Shown here: in pieces, positions 17,037 to 25,492 of the stretch
Layout: each line of letters opens with the position of its first letter
Position numbering within the stretch: position 1 is the first letter of the stretch
Assembly (NCBI GenBank): GCA_019359155.1
Contig: JAHHHV010000087.1
Location: forward strand, 1 to 64,000
Direction of reading: 5' to 3'
Source: Pegethrix bostrychoides GSE-TBD4-15B
GTDB lineage: Bacteria; Cyanobacteriota; Cyanobacteriia; Elainellales; Elainellaceae
DNA length: 64,000 nucleotides
Translations under genes and position numbers: made by a program
Notes under the pieces: generated by a model
Database searches by the model: none
Seen by the model: the letters and a program-made list of their open reading frames with translations, nothing else
What the model was told of the DNA's origin: nothing

Positions 17037-17420
17037 ATGCCCCCCCATATCCTTGTCATTGATGATCAGATTAGCTTACCCCGCTTCATTGAAATGGAGC
17101 TTCAGTCCGCGGGCTATCGGGTGAGCCTAAGCTGCTATGATCGGTTTAGATTGCCCGACTGCCAAATCTTCAAACCTGACCTGATCCTACTGAACTGGGA
17201 ATTACGATGCACATCAAGTTTGAGTATCTATCGTCAGCTCAGATCCGTTGACCGTCAAGTGCCAATCGTGATCATCACAACTGAAGATGTGAATCATCAT
17301 CACTTGGCTTCAGAACGAGCGCCAGCAGTCTATTTAACAAAACCATTTTCAATCAGCGATTTGCTAGCCGTGATTAAACTTCAGCTCAAGGTCGAATCTG
17401 TTGCTATCCGGCATCATTGA
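17037..17420 (+). CDS. Receiver-domain protein with Asn in place of the phospho-acceptor Asp
   Basis: A stand-alone CheY-like receiver of 127 residues counted from ATG at 17037; a longer form from 16941 would add 32 residues unlike a receiver. It keeps the acidic pair in ILVIDDQ (D9, D10), the Thr region TTED and the Lys in TKPF (K102). The acceptor position in LILLNWEL is N53 instead of Asp, so normal phosphotransfer is not expected. Such pseudo-receivers can work as phosphorylation-independent switches or bind a partner directly. It is divergent from the Crp/Fnr-kinase-leader peptide group, which suggests but does not prove a link. Confidence 0.8.
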   Translation: MPPHILVIDDQISLPRFIEMELQSAGYRVSLSCYDRFRLPDCQIFKPDLILLNWELRCTSSLSIYRQLRSVDRQVPIVIITTEDVNHHHLASERAPAVYLTKPFSISDLLAVIKLQLKVESVAIRHH

Positions 17421-17512
17421 GGTTGCTTTTGATATTTATCTTTAACTTTATCTTTAACTTTGGGCAGAACGTTAACCCTGCCGCAACCCTGTAACCTATT
17501 AGGAGTCAGCTC

Positions 17513-19366
17513 ATGACCTATCAGCCCGTCGCAGACTACGGCATCATCGGCAACATGCATACAACTGCTCTAGTCGGTCTGAACGGCTCTATTGACTGGT
17601 TCTGTTTTCCCAATCACGATTCGCCCAGCGTATTTGGTGCAATTTTGGATGACCAAAAAGGCGGACGATTCAAAATTGCCCCTGTCGATGAAGTCGTCAG
17701 CAACGGCCAGCTCACGCGCAAGCAGCTCTACTGGCCGGGAACCAATATCCTAATTACCCGCTTTCTGACTCCAGATGGAGTGGGCGAAATCATTGACTTC
17801 ATGCCAGTGGGCTTGAGCGCTGAGCAAATTGGGTTTCGCTCGCTGATCCGCCAGGTCAAAGTTGTGCGGGGCAGCATGGCCTTTGTGCTAGTGTGCCAGC
17901 CCGCCTTCAACTATGCCCGCGATTCCCAAAGCATGGAGATCACGCCCAAAGGAGTCTGCTTTTCCTCAGGACAGCTCAGCTTAGGGCTAGCCACTGATAT
18001 TCCGCTGCATCAATCGGATACCGGAGTGGCCGCTCAGTTCAGCCTGCAAGAAGAAGAGATGGCGGTGTTCGTGCTGCAAGGGATTGAGTCGGGAACTGGA
18101 TGCGGACTGCCCATCACAACCGCTCAGGCCGATCAGCTGTTTAAGGGCACGGTAGACTACTGGCAGCGCTGGCTCTCCCAATGCACCTACAGAGGCCGCT
18201 GGCGAGAGGTCGTGGAGCGTTCGGTGCTGGTGTTGAAGCTGCTGACCTTTGAATCCACCGGGGCAATCATCGCCGCCCCCACTTGCAGCCTGCCAGAGCT
18301 GGTGGGTGGCGAACGCAACTGGGACTATCGCTATACCTGGATACGGGATGCTTCGTTTACGCTCTATGGACTGTTGCGGATTGGCTTTTCAGAAGAGGCG
18401 GGGCAGTTTATGCAGTGGCTGGAGGCACGCTGTCGCGAACGCAACCCAGATGGCTCGCTGCAAATTATGTACGGCATCAACGGGCGACATCAGCTTACCG
18501 AAGAAACCCTAGATCATCTAGAAGGCTATGAAGGCTCTGCGCCCGTGCGGATTGGCAACGGGGCTTATGATCAGCTCCAGCTCGATATCTACGGTGAGCT
18601 GATGGACTCGGTGTATCTCTACAATAAGTACGGGCAGCCGATCTCCTATGAGCTATGGACGCATTTGGCAGGGCTAATCAACTGGGTCTGCGACAACTGG
18701 CAGCGGCAGGATGAAGGTATTTGGGAGGTGCGGAACGGCCAGCAAAACTTTGTCTACTCTCGGCTAATGTGCTGGGTGGCGGTTGATCGCGGCATTCGGC
18801 TGGCGGACAAACGTTCGTTTCCAGCCGATCGCGACCGCTGGCTGAAGGTGCGCGATCAAATCTACAAAGAGATTATGGACAAGGGCTGGAGTGAGAGTCG
18901 CCAAGCTTTTGTGCAGCACTACGACACCGATTCGCTGGATGCCAGCAGCCTGATTATGCCGCTAGTGCTGTTTGTTTCACCCAGCGATCCCCGAATGCTG
19001 GCAACGCTGGACGCGATCAACCGTTCTCCCGGCAAAGGCGGCTTGGTCGCCAACAGTCTGGTCTATCGGTACAACGCTGAGGAATCGCCAGATGGGTTAA
19101 TCGGCAATGAAGGCACGTTTAATATGTGTACCTTCTGGCTGGTCGAAGCTCTGACGCGGGCAGGGCAGGTGGATCGGGCGCGGCTCGATGAAGCTCGCCT
19201 CATTTTTGAGCAAATGCTGGGCTATGCCAATCATTTAGGGCTGTACGCCGAAGAAATGGGGTCAAGCGGTGAAGCGCTGGGCAACTTTCCGCAGGCGTTC
19301 ACGCATCTAGCCTTAATCAGCGCCGCCTGGAATCTCGACCGCACCCTGGGAACTCAAGGCTACTAG
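17513..19366 (+). CDS. Glycoside hydrolase family 15 protein (glucoamylase/trehalase-like)
   Basis: A 617-residue cytoplasmic protein with the bacterial GH15 layout: an N-terminal beta-sandwich ([20 protein letters not shown], the family's starting motif) and an (alpha/alpha)6 barrel from about residue 230 ([20 protein letters not shown]). The C-terminal [17 protein letters not shown] carries the second catalytic Glu. Members hydrolyse alpha-glucans or trehalose; substrate cannot be read from the sequence. AGGAG lies 6-7 nt before the ATG. In other cyanobacteria such genes often sit near glucosidase, GMC oxidoreductase and glucose dehydrogenase genes. Those lie 2.5-6 kb downstream here, with the GMC gene decayed. 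Confidence 0.88.
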   Translation: MTYQPVADYGIIGNMHTTALVGLNGSIDWFCFPNHDSPSVFGAILDDQKGGRFKIAPVDEVVSNGQLTRKQLYWPGTNILITRFLTPDGVGEIIDFMPVGLSAEQIGFRSLIRQVKVVRGSMAFVLVCQPAFNYARDSQSMEITPKGVCFSSGQLSLGLATDIPLHQSDTGVAAQFSLQEEEMAVFVLQGIESGTGCGLPITTAQADQLFKGTVDYWQRWLSQCTYRGRWREVVERSVLVLKLLTFESTGAIIAAPTCSLPELVGGERNWDYRYTWIRDASFTLYGLLRIGFSEEAGQFMQWLEARCRERNPDGSLQIMYGINGRHQLTEETLDHLEGYEGSAPVRIGNGAYDQLQLDIYGELMDSVYLYNKYGQPISYELWTHLAGLINWVCDNWQRQDEGIWEVRNGQQNFVYSRLMCWVAVDRGIRLADKRSFPADRDRWLKVRDQIYKEIMDKGWSESRQAFVQHYDTDSLDASSLIMPLVLFVSPSDPRMLATLDAINRSPGKGGLVANSLVYRYNAEESPDGLIGNEGTFNMCTFWLVEALTRAGQVDRARLDEARLIFEQMLGYANHLGLYAEEMGSSGEALGNFPQAFTHLALISAAWNLDRTLGTQGY

Positions 19367-19395
19367 CCGATCCAGCGTCACTTATTCAAGCCTGC

Positions 19396-19426
19396 TGCCG
19401 CCAAGACAGTCAGGATAGTGGCGGCA
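19396..19426. terminator. Hairpin between convergent GH15 and lipoprotein genes
   Basis: TGCCGCCA (19396-19403) pairs with TGGCGGCA (19419-19426) over a 15-nt loop. There is no long U-tract on either side. The position between converging genes supports a termination or transcript-end role. Confidence 0.45.
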
Positions 19427-19440
19427 CAGACTGTGCATTT

Positions 19441-19848
19441 CTACTTCACTTCAGCCGGATCAAAGGCGGTGACTCGACCCGGTTTCTGCGCGACCACTAC
19501 GTCAAACGTGGAGCAGTAGGCAAACGTAACGTCATTCGCTTTGTTATATAGATTTACGACCATTCCAGCTCCACCGGGCTGTACACCCAGAGGTTCTAGA
19601 TCGCCAAAGAAGAAGCGACGCATCGCATCTCCGCTGCCAAACTTGCCTTTGTGCTGAGCCAGCAGGTCTAGCTTTTGCTCAATGGTCAGACCCGTAGAAT
19701 CAGCTGCTGGAGCCTGAGCGAGCAATTGGGGGGATGTTTCTGGTGATGCAGAAGCCTGTGCGACGGGAGATGTGGCTTTAGGAGCACAGGCTCCCACGGC
19801 AATTAGACCCGCCACTGTAACACTAAGAACTAACGTATTGAACTTCAT
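19441..19848 (-). CDS. Small predicted lipoprotein of unknown function
   Basis: A 135-residue product with a signal peptide and lipobox (VTVAGLIAVGAC, lipidated Cys at residue 21), so it should be anchored to a membrane on its outer side. An Ala/Ser/Pro/Gln linker follows, then an 80-residue domain containing MRRFFFGDLEPLG, VVNLYNKANDVTFAYCSTFD and a Pro-containing C-terminus. I do not recognise the family. It converges on the GH15 gene. Confidence 0.7.
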   Translation of the reverse strand: MKFNTLVLSVTVAGLIAVGACAPKATSPVAQASASPETSPQLLAQAPAADSTGLTIEQKLDLLAQHKGKFGSGDAMRRFFFGDLEPLGVQPGGAGMVVNLYNKANDVTFAYCSTFDVVVAQKPGRVTAFDPAEVK

Positions 19849-20284
19849 TCAGCTACCTCTTAAACCAGAAAAGTAAACCAGAAAAGATGCCTTGAGATAA
19901 AGTGCGTCAAGCAAAACCCGACGCACGACTCAGTTTTTGGTGTGTGAGTACATCTGCACTCTTCATGCTTTTTAGACTCTCTCATCATCGACCAAATCAG
20001 TTTGTTTCCTGTCACTGATAGCGATGATGTTAGGGCTGAACTTAGCGAGTTGGGGTATGCTCAGAGACTTGGCTGGTAGTCTGGGCAGCGGCTCAACCAC
20101 ATCCCTTCAGCATTCAGCAAAAGCGTGGGCTGTGTTTCCTGCAAGCGTCGCTCTGGAACTTGAGTAACCCCGCTACTGGCGCGAGTCATCAAAATTGGCC
20201 GATAATCTTGCTCCAAATTAAGGATCTTCTCAGCAGACTCAGTCATGCTAGCGACAGCTGTTAGAAATGGGAGGAAATTTCACG
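19849..20284. other. Divergent intergenic region of about 435 bp
   Basis: Separates the lipoprotein gene from the STAND NTPase gene. It has a 13-bp duplication (AAACCAGAAAAGT type, about 19863-19885) next to the lipoprotein start. A 61-codon minus-strand frame at 20061-20246 has no recognisable domain and no convincing ribosome-binding site. GGGAGG at 20269-20274 serves the downstream gene. Confidence 0.45.
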
Positions 20285-21643
20285 ATGGCACAGGCTCGTC
20301 CTCAGCGATACCGTGGCTTTGTGCTGACTACCGCAGGGTTGCAAAAACTTCAGCAGCGAATTCAGCAGCTAGAAGCCCAAACTCGACTGCGACAAAGCGC
20401 TCGCACGATTGCAGAACGAGTCCAGCTCAATGCTCCCAACGGCATTCACCCAATCACCGTCCGCAAAATTCTCAGTGGCGCGCACGGTGTGGATAAACGT
20501 TCGATTCAGCTTGTCTTCCAGGTGTTACAGCTTCAGCTGCAGGTGGAGGATTATGCTCATGCTGGGTTATGTCATGCCGCATCCTCGATCAAGCGACAGG
20601 ATTGGCGCGAAGCCGTCCATGACTTTAATTTATGTGGCTTTGTCGATGAACTGGCTCAGCTTCAGCGGGCGATTACGGCAGAAGATTGTCGCCTTGTACA
20701 GGTTTTGGGCATGGCAGGCGTTGGAAAAACGACACTAGCGAGCCTGTTAGCCACTGCGATTCAGCCTGAGTTTGAGTTCGTGATCTGGAAGTCTCTCCAG
20801 CATGCTCCCAACATTCAAACCGTTCTGAGCGGCATTCTGCAATTGACTCAGCTGACTGAACTGCCAGCTCAAACTGAAGAACTGATGACGCTACTGATTG
20901 AACAGCTTCAGAATCATCGCTGTCTATTGGTGTTGGATCACTTTGACTCAGTTCTGGGCGGCCAGCAGTATGCAGGCTATTACCGTCAGGGCTATGAAGC
21001 CTACAGGCAGCTGTTGCAAGTTGTTGCAGCCGCACCGCACCAGAGCTGTTTGGTAATCACGAGCCGCGAACAGCCCAGAGTGGTGACAACAGGCACAGCG
21101 CGATTTATGCACTCGCTTCCGCTCAGAGGTTTACCAACAGCCGACTGTCAGCAGATGCTCGGCCAGCATCAGCTGATTGGCACAGCGAGCGAGCGGCAGG
21201 AATTGATTGAGCGATATCAGGGCAATCCGCTGATCTTAAAAACGGTCGTGGGCTGTATCCAGCAGTATTTCAATAGCTGTATTGCTGATTATCTGCAAGC
21301 TCTCAACTTTGCACCGCTGCTGTTTGGCGATCTGCGCGATCTGCTGAGTCAACAGTTTGAGCGGCTTTCACCTCTAGAACAAGCATTAGGTCATCGATTA
21401 GCGCTGTATCAAGCGCCCGTTTCAGTCTCCCAATTCCGCCGGGATACCCAATCATTCATCAGCCAGCAGCATCTACTAGAAGGGCTGGATTCCCTGAGTC
21501 GGCGGCTGTTTTTATATCAGCAGGAAGACAATCTCACCCTTGATCCGATGATCAGCGCCTATGTTAACGACCTAGTGCGGCAAGATAAGCCTGCCTGTAA
21601 GCCAAAGCTTGAAGTTGTCCTGACCAACCCCACTGTTGCATAG
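20285..21643 (+). CDS. NB-ARC-type STAND NTPase without a repeat domain
   Basis: A 452-residue protein. Residues 1-95 are a helical HTH-like/effector-adaptor region (IHPITVRKILSGAHGVDKRS). An NB-ARC ATPase follows with P-loop GMAGVGKTTLA, Walker B CLLVLDHFDSVL, sensor-1-like LVITSREQP and the GLPL-like RYQGNPLILKTV, then a winged helix to the end. Cyanobacterial relatives usually continue into WD40 or TPR sensor repeats; this one stops after the winged helix, so it may be truncated or a partner subunit. ATG at 20285 is chosen because GGGAGG lies 10 nt upstream; ATG at 20267 overlaps that site. Target unknown. Confidence 0.8.
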   Translation: MAQARPQRYRGFVLTTAGLQKLQQRIQQLEAQTRLRQSARTIAERVQLNAPNGIHPITVRKILSGAHGVDKRSIQLVFQVLQLQLQVEDYAHAGLCHAASSIKRQDWREAVHDFNLCGFVDELAQLQRAITAEDCRLVQVLGMAGVGKTTLASLLATAIQPEFEFVIWKSLQHAPNIQTVLSGILQLTQLTELPAQTEELMTLLIEQLQNHRCLLVLDHFDSVLGGQQYAGYYRQGYEAYRQLLQVVAAAPHQSCLVITSREQPRVVTTGTARFMHSLPLRGLPTADCQQMLGQHQLIGTASERQELIERYQGNPLILKTVVGCIQQYFNSCIADYLQALNFAPLLFGDLRDLLSQQFERLSPLEQALGHRLALYQAPVSVSQFRRDTQSFISQQHLLEGLDSLSRRLFLYQQEDNLTLDPMISAYVNDLVRQDKPACKPKLEVVLTNPTVA

Positions 21644-21692
21644 CCTTTTGCATAGTTAGGCCACCGTGCTGCCAGATGATTGCGCATACGTA

Positions 21693-21779
21693 GCAGGTTC
21701 TGCCCGTGGAAGTCAGCCGATACGCTAATGCGTCTCCCCCTGCACCTGTGCCAAGGATAATCAGATCGTAGTGCTGTTC
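21693..21779 (-). pseudogene. Remnant of a GMC oxidoreductase N-terminus
   Basis: Downstream of the glucosidase gene on the same strand, a short frame reads EQHYDLIILGTGAGGDALAY then RLTSTGRTC. This is the FAD-binding opening of cyanobacterial GMC oxidoreductases (YDxIIxGTGAGGGTLAYRL). It has no start codon upstream before the glucosidase stop, the expected LLLERG continuation is lost after the RTC, and no further GMC sequence follows before the convergent STAND gene. It is therefore the leftover 5' end of a deleted gene. Twenty-nine residues give limited but specific evidence. Confidence 0.7.
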
Positions 21780-21804
21780 GGTGATCGTTTCGTTGCTCTG
21801 CTGG

Positions 21805-24453
21805 CTATGTTCGATGTTCTACATTTTGGAGAATCAGCGTTGCGACGAGTCCTGTCCATCCCGTTTGATGACTTGCTCCCAGACCTGCTCCACTGTCGCC
21901 GTGAAAATATTCGTGAAACAAAATGTAGTCGCGCCAGTGCGGATCAGACTGAAATAGCTCCAAGTCACCGTAAACCGGACGACGACCTGCCGCATCTGCT
22001 TCAAAAATTGTGACTAAGCGCTGAGATAGTTCGATGGCGACTTCTCGCAGCGTCATCTCCTGCCCCGAACCTGTTGGGCATTCGACCTTAAAATCATCGC
22101 CAAAGTAGCGGTAGAACTGCCAGAGCGCTTCGATAATCAGATAGTTAATCGGAAACCAGATTGGGCCACGCCAGTTGGAATTGCCGCCGAACAGTCCTGT
22201 GGTCGATTCGGCAGGCTCATAGTGAACGTAGTAGCTGCCGCCGTCGCAGCGCAGCACGTAGGGATGCTCCTGATGATATTTAGAGATGCCGCGAATTCCG
22301 TGCGGACTCAAGAATTCGTTTTCATCCAGCATTCGCTCCAAGATCCGCTGCAGCTTAGCCTTATAGACAATCGCTAGCAGGCGTCTCGCGCCCATTCCCG
22401 GCGTTTCCATGCAGGCGACGTTGTTTTTCAAGTCTGGACGGTTCTGGATAAACCACTGCATCCGCTTTTTGAAACCAGGGAACTGCTCCAGCGTTTCCAA
22501 CTCCAGCACCGTGACCGCAAACAGCGGAATCAGCCCCACAATTGAGCGCACCTTCAGCGGCGACTGATGGCCGCTTGGCGTACGCAGCGCGTCATAGTAA
22601 AATCCGTCCTCCTCGTCCCACAGCGAAATCTCAGCGTCCCCAATTCCGTCAATCGCATCCGCAATATACAGAAAATGCTCGAAAAACTTGCTGGCAATAT
22701 CTTCATAGGAGTCATCTGCTTTGGCCAGCTCCAGCGCAATCGTCAGCATATTCAAGCAGTACATGCCCATCCAGCTCGTGCCGTCCGCCTGATTGAGATA
22801 GCCGCCAGTCGGAAGTTCGCTGCTGCGGTCAAATACACCAATGTTGTCCAGCCCTAAAAAGCCGCCCTGAAAAACATTTCTGCCTTCCATATCTTTGCGA
22901 TTCACCCACCAGGTAAAGTTGAGCAATAGCTTATGGAACACCCGCTGCAAAAACTGGCGGTCAGCGCGGCCATAGAGCTTCTGTTCAATTTGATAAACCC
23001 GCATCGCTGCCCAGGCATGCACGGGCGGGTTGACATCGCCAAACGCCCATTCGTAGGCGGGTAGCTGACCGTTCGGCTGCATGTACCATTCGCGGGTGAG
23101 GCGGTCGAGCTGGAGCTTGGCAAAATCTGGGTCAACCGCCACTAGCGGAATCAAGTGAAACGCCAGATCCCAGGCGGCAAACCAGGGATATTCCCACTTG
23201 TCGGGCATCGAGAAAATATCCTCGCTAAATAGATTCTGCCATTCGCGATTGCGTCCCGCCTTGCGTTCAGATGGTGGCGGTGGCTGTCCTGCATCACCGT
23301 TTAGCCAGTCCTGTACAACGTAGTTGTAGTACTGCTTGCTCCAAAGCAGCCCTGCGAATGCCTGCCGCTGAATGCTGCGTTCCTCTGCCGCCATTGGGAA
23401 CGGGCAAATCCGCCGATAAAATTCGTCTGCCTCCTGCTGACGCATCTGGAGAATCTGGGTGAATTCTGCGCCAACCGGATCGGCCAGACTGGAGCAATCG
23501 CTCAAGCGCAGCCGAATTGTTTTCGTTTCTCCCGCTGCAAAGGAGAGCAAATAGCGAGCCGCAAATTTGCTGCCGATGCGGTCGGGGTTGACGCTACTTA
23601 GATCGCCCTGCACCACGTAATCATTGATCCCGTCTTTGGCGTAAGGCGAGACGTTGCTGCTGCCAAACAGCTGCTTGTAGTTGGTTTCGTTGTCGGTAAA
23701 CAGCAGCTCTGAGCCGCTCTCGCAGTAGAGCCAGCGCGTTCCCAATGTCGGATGCACGGCCTCAATTACGCTGAAATCTGCGTCGCTGACAGGCTTCATA
23801 AACGGCTTTTCTATTTCTGGATTCCAGGCCCAGAGGTTGCGGAACCAGAGTGTCGGCAGCAGATGCAGGCTGTGGGCTTCCGAACTTCGATTGGCAATCG
23901 TCACCTGAATCAAGATATCTTCGGGAGCCGCTTTGGCATATTCCACAAACAGATCAAAATAGCGATTCTCGGCAAATATACCCGTGTCAAGCAACTCAAA
24001 CTCTGGTTCAGAGCGGCTTCTGCGGCGATTTTCTGCAACCAGATCACCGTAAGGAAACGCCTGCTGCGGATATTTGTACAGGCATTTCATATAGGAATGC
24101 GTCGGCGTACTGTCTAGGTAAAAGTAATATTCTTTGACATCCTCGCCGTGATTGCCTTCGGTTCCAGTCAAGCCAAACAGTCGCTCTTTGAGAATCGGAT
24201 CGTTGCCGTTCCAGAGCGCAATTGCAAAACAGAGCCGCTGCCGACTGTCAGAAATGCCCGCAATCCCGTCTTCGCCCCAGCGATAGCTGCGTGAGCGTGC
24301 CTGATCATGCGAGAAATAGTCCCAGGCCGAGCCGTAAGGGCTATAGTCTTCACGCACCGTGCCCCATTGCCGCTCGCTGAGATATGGCCCCCAGCGTTTC
24401 CAGTAGGCGGTTCGTTCGCGATCTTGCTGCAATCGAAGTTCTTCTGGAGTCAT
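21805..24453 (-). CDS. Glucosidase of the MGH1/GH63-like family
   Basis: An 882-residue cytoplasmic (alpha/alpha)6-barrel hydrolase. Recognisable blocks are the N-terminal [20 protein letters not shown] and [17 protein letters not shown]-like segment, [20 protein letters not shown] in the barrel (catalytic Asp region), [19 protein letters not shown], the [20 protein letters not shown] block, and [17 protein letters not shown] near the C-terminus. These mark the clan GH-G 'glucosidase' proteins common in cyanobacteria and related to mannosylglycerate hydrolase and GH63. Natural substrate not determinable. It lies between an SDR dehydrogenase gene (55 bp upstream, same strand) and a decayed GMC oxidoreductase gene, suggesting a former three-gene operon. 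Confidence 0.85.
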   Translation of the reverse strand: MTPEELRLQQDRERTAYWKRWGPYLSERQWGTVREDYSPYGSAWDYFSHDQARSRSYRWGEDGIAGISDSRQRLCFAIALWNGNDPILKERLFGLTGTEGNHGEDVKEYYFYLDSTPTHSYMKCLYKYPQQAFPYGDLVAENRRRSRSEPEFELLDTGIFAENRYFDLFVEYAKAAPEDILIQVTIANRSSEAHSLHLLPTLWFRNLWAWNPEIEKPFMKPVSDADFSVIEAVHPTLGTRWLYCESGSELLFTDNETNYKQLFGSSNVSPYAKDGINDYVVQGDLSSVNPDRIGSKFAARYLLSFAAGETKTIRLRLSDCSSLADPVGAEFTQILQMRQQEADEFYRRICPFPMAAEERSIQRQAFAGLLWSKQYYNYVVQDWLNGDAGQPPPPSERKAGRNREWQNLFSEDIFSMPDKWEYPWFAAWDLAFHLIPLVAVDPDFAKLQLDRLTREWYMQPNGQLPAYEWAFGDVNPPVHAWAAMRVYQIEQKLYGRADRQFLQRVFHKLLLNFTWWVNRKDMEGRNVFQGGFLGLDNIGVFDRSSELPTGGYLNQADGTSWMGMYCLNMLTIALELAKADDSYEDIASKFFEHFLYIADAIDGIGDAEISLWDEEDGFYYDALRTPSGHQSPLKVRSIVGLIPLFAVTVLELETLEQFPGFKKRMQWFIQNRPDLKNNVACMETPGMGARRLLAIVYKAKLQRILERMLDENEFLSPHGIRGISKYHQEHPYVLRCDGGSYYVHYEPAESTTGLFGGNSNWRGPIWFPINYLIIEALWQFYRYFGDDFKVECPTGSGQEMTLREVAIELSQRLVTIFEADAAGRRPVYGDLELFQSDPHWRDYILFHEYFHGDSGAGLGASHQTGWTGLVATLILQNVEHRT

Positions 24454-24508
24454 GCTATGGTATTGCTAACTGAACAGCCGATAAAGTCTGCGCTATGAAA
24501 TACTCTGG

Positions 24509-25294
24509 TTATTGCTCCTGATAGTTCCAGAGCAGTCCCCCATCCACGAAGAAAGTTGTCCCTGTCACGTAATCTGACTCAGCAGAAGCCAAAAACGCCA
24601 CCATTGAGGCCACATCTGCGGGCTTTCCCAAGCGCTTCAGCGGAATGTTCTTCAGCAGCGCCCCTAGCTGCTCTGGATTGTTGAGCAGCTTAGTATTAAT
24701 CGGCGTTTCAATTGCGCCCGGAGCGACGTTGTTGATCGTGATCCCCCAAGGAGCTAGCTCAACTGATAAATTACGGGTGAGCATTTTTAAACCGCCTTTA
24801 CTAGCGCAGTAGGCCGCAAAATGTGGGAAGGGCAGATCCTCATGTACCGAGCTGATGTTGATCACTTTACCAGGCTGTTGAGTTACCATTACGTGCTTGG
24901 CAAAGGCTTGAGTCGCAAAAAATACGCCCTTCAGGTTGACGTTCATCACCGCATCGTAATCGGCTTCAGTCACGTCCCAAAAATCAGCGTTCTTTTCGAT
25001 TCCAGCATTGTTCACCAAAATATCCAGTTTGCCAAAATGCGCGACGCTATCGCTTACCATCCGCTGCACGTCCGCCACCAAGCCCGTATCCGCCTGAATC
25101 GTGAACCCGTCCGTCATATAACACTCACCGCCCGCCGCCTTGACTTTGGCCAGGGTTTCCTCTGCCCCTTCTGGATGAGAGCGGTAGTTGATCACCACAT
25201 TTGCGCCCTCCTGTGCTAGCCGAATCGCAATTGCTTGGCCAATGCCCTGACTGCTGCCCGTAACCAGCGCAATTTTTCCTTGCAGTTTCTTCAT
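24509..25294 (-). CDS. Short-chain dehydrogenase, glucose 1-dehydrogenase-like
   Basis: A classical SDR of 261 residues. It has the cofactor loop TGSSQGIGQAIAIRL, NNAG in the fourth strand, catalytic Ser in NISSVHEDLP and the Y-x3-K pair in AAYCASKGGLKM. The C-terminal stretch NAxETPINTKLLNNP-like block and TTFFVDGGLLWNYQEQ match Bacillus-type glucose 1-dehydrogenases closely, so oxidation of glucose or a related aldose with NAD(P)+ is likely. NYRS after the second strand favours NADP binding. It precedes the glucosidase gene in the same direction. An FNR-like site variant lies 150 bp upstream. Confidence 0.88.
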   Translation of the reverse strand: MKKLQGKIALVTGSSQGIGQAIAIRLAQEGANVVINYRSHPEGAEETLAKVKAAGGECYMTDGFTIQADTGLVADVQRMVSDSVAHFGKLDILVNNAGIEKNADFWDVTEADYDAVMNVNLKGVFFATQAFAKHVMVTQQPGKVINISSVHEDLPFPHFAAYCASKGGLKMLTRNLSVELAPWGITINNVAPGAIETPINTKLLNNPEQLGALLKNIPLKRLGKPADVASMVAFLASAESDYVTGTTFFVDGGLLWNYQEQ

Positions 25295-25438
25295 ATTAGC
25301 TCCAGTGGCAGACTTTATTAGTAGAAGTTTAGTAATCCTGGCTGGATCGGCGGCGGACGATTGAAATTGACCGTACTGTTAGGGGAGGTTCTGTGGCCTC
25401 AGCGAGCATAAGCGAGCATACAGGGCTAGCCCCGATTT

Positions 25439-25472
25439 TGTCTTTGACTCAAGTCAGGTTTGGCGGATTCTT
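25439..25472 (-). promoter_or_regulatory. Variant FNR-like site in a 34-bp element repeated at 16046
   Basis: TTGACTCAAGTCAG (25444-25457) sits in a 34-bp segment sharing 30 positions with 16046-16079, including the flank GTTTGGCGGATTCTT. Relative to TTGAT-N4-ATCAA both inner bases changed together (T to C and A to G), which preserves the dyad. It lies upstream of the SDR-glucosidase genes. Function inferred from repetition and symmetry. Confidence 0.45.
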
Positions 25473-25492
25473 TACAGCGATCTCGTTTGTCC

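Noticed and set aside
20061-20246. 61-codon minus-strand frame divergent from the STAND NTPase gene
   Set aside because: Could encode a small protein but has no recognisable motif or strong start signal; noted only as intergenic content.
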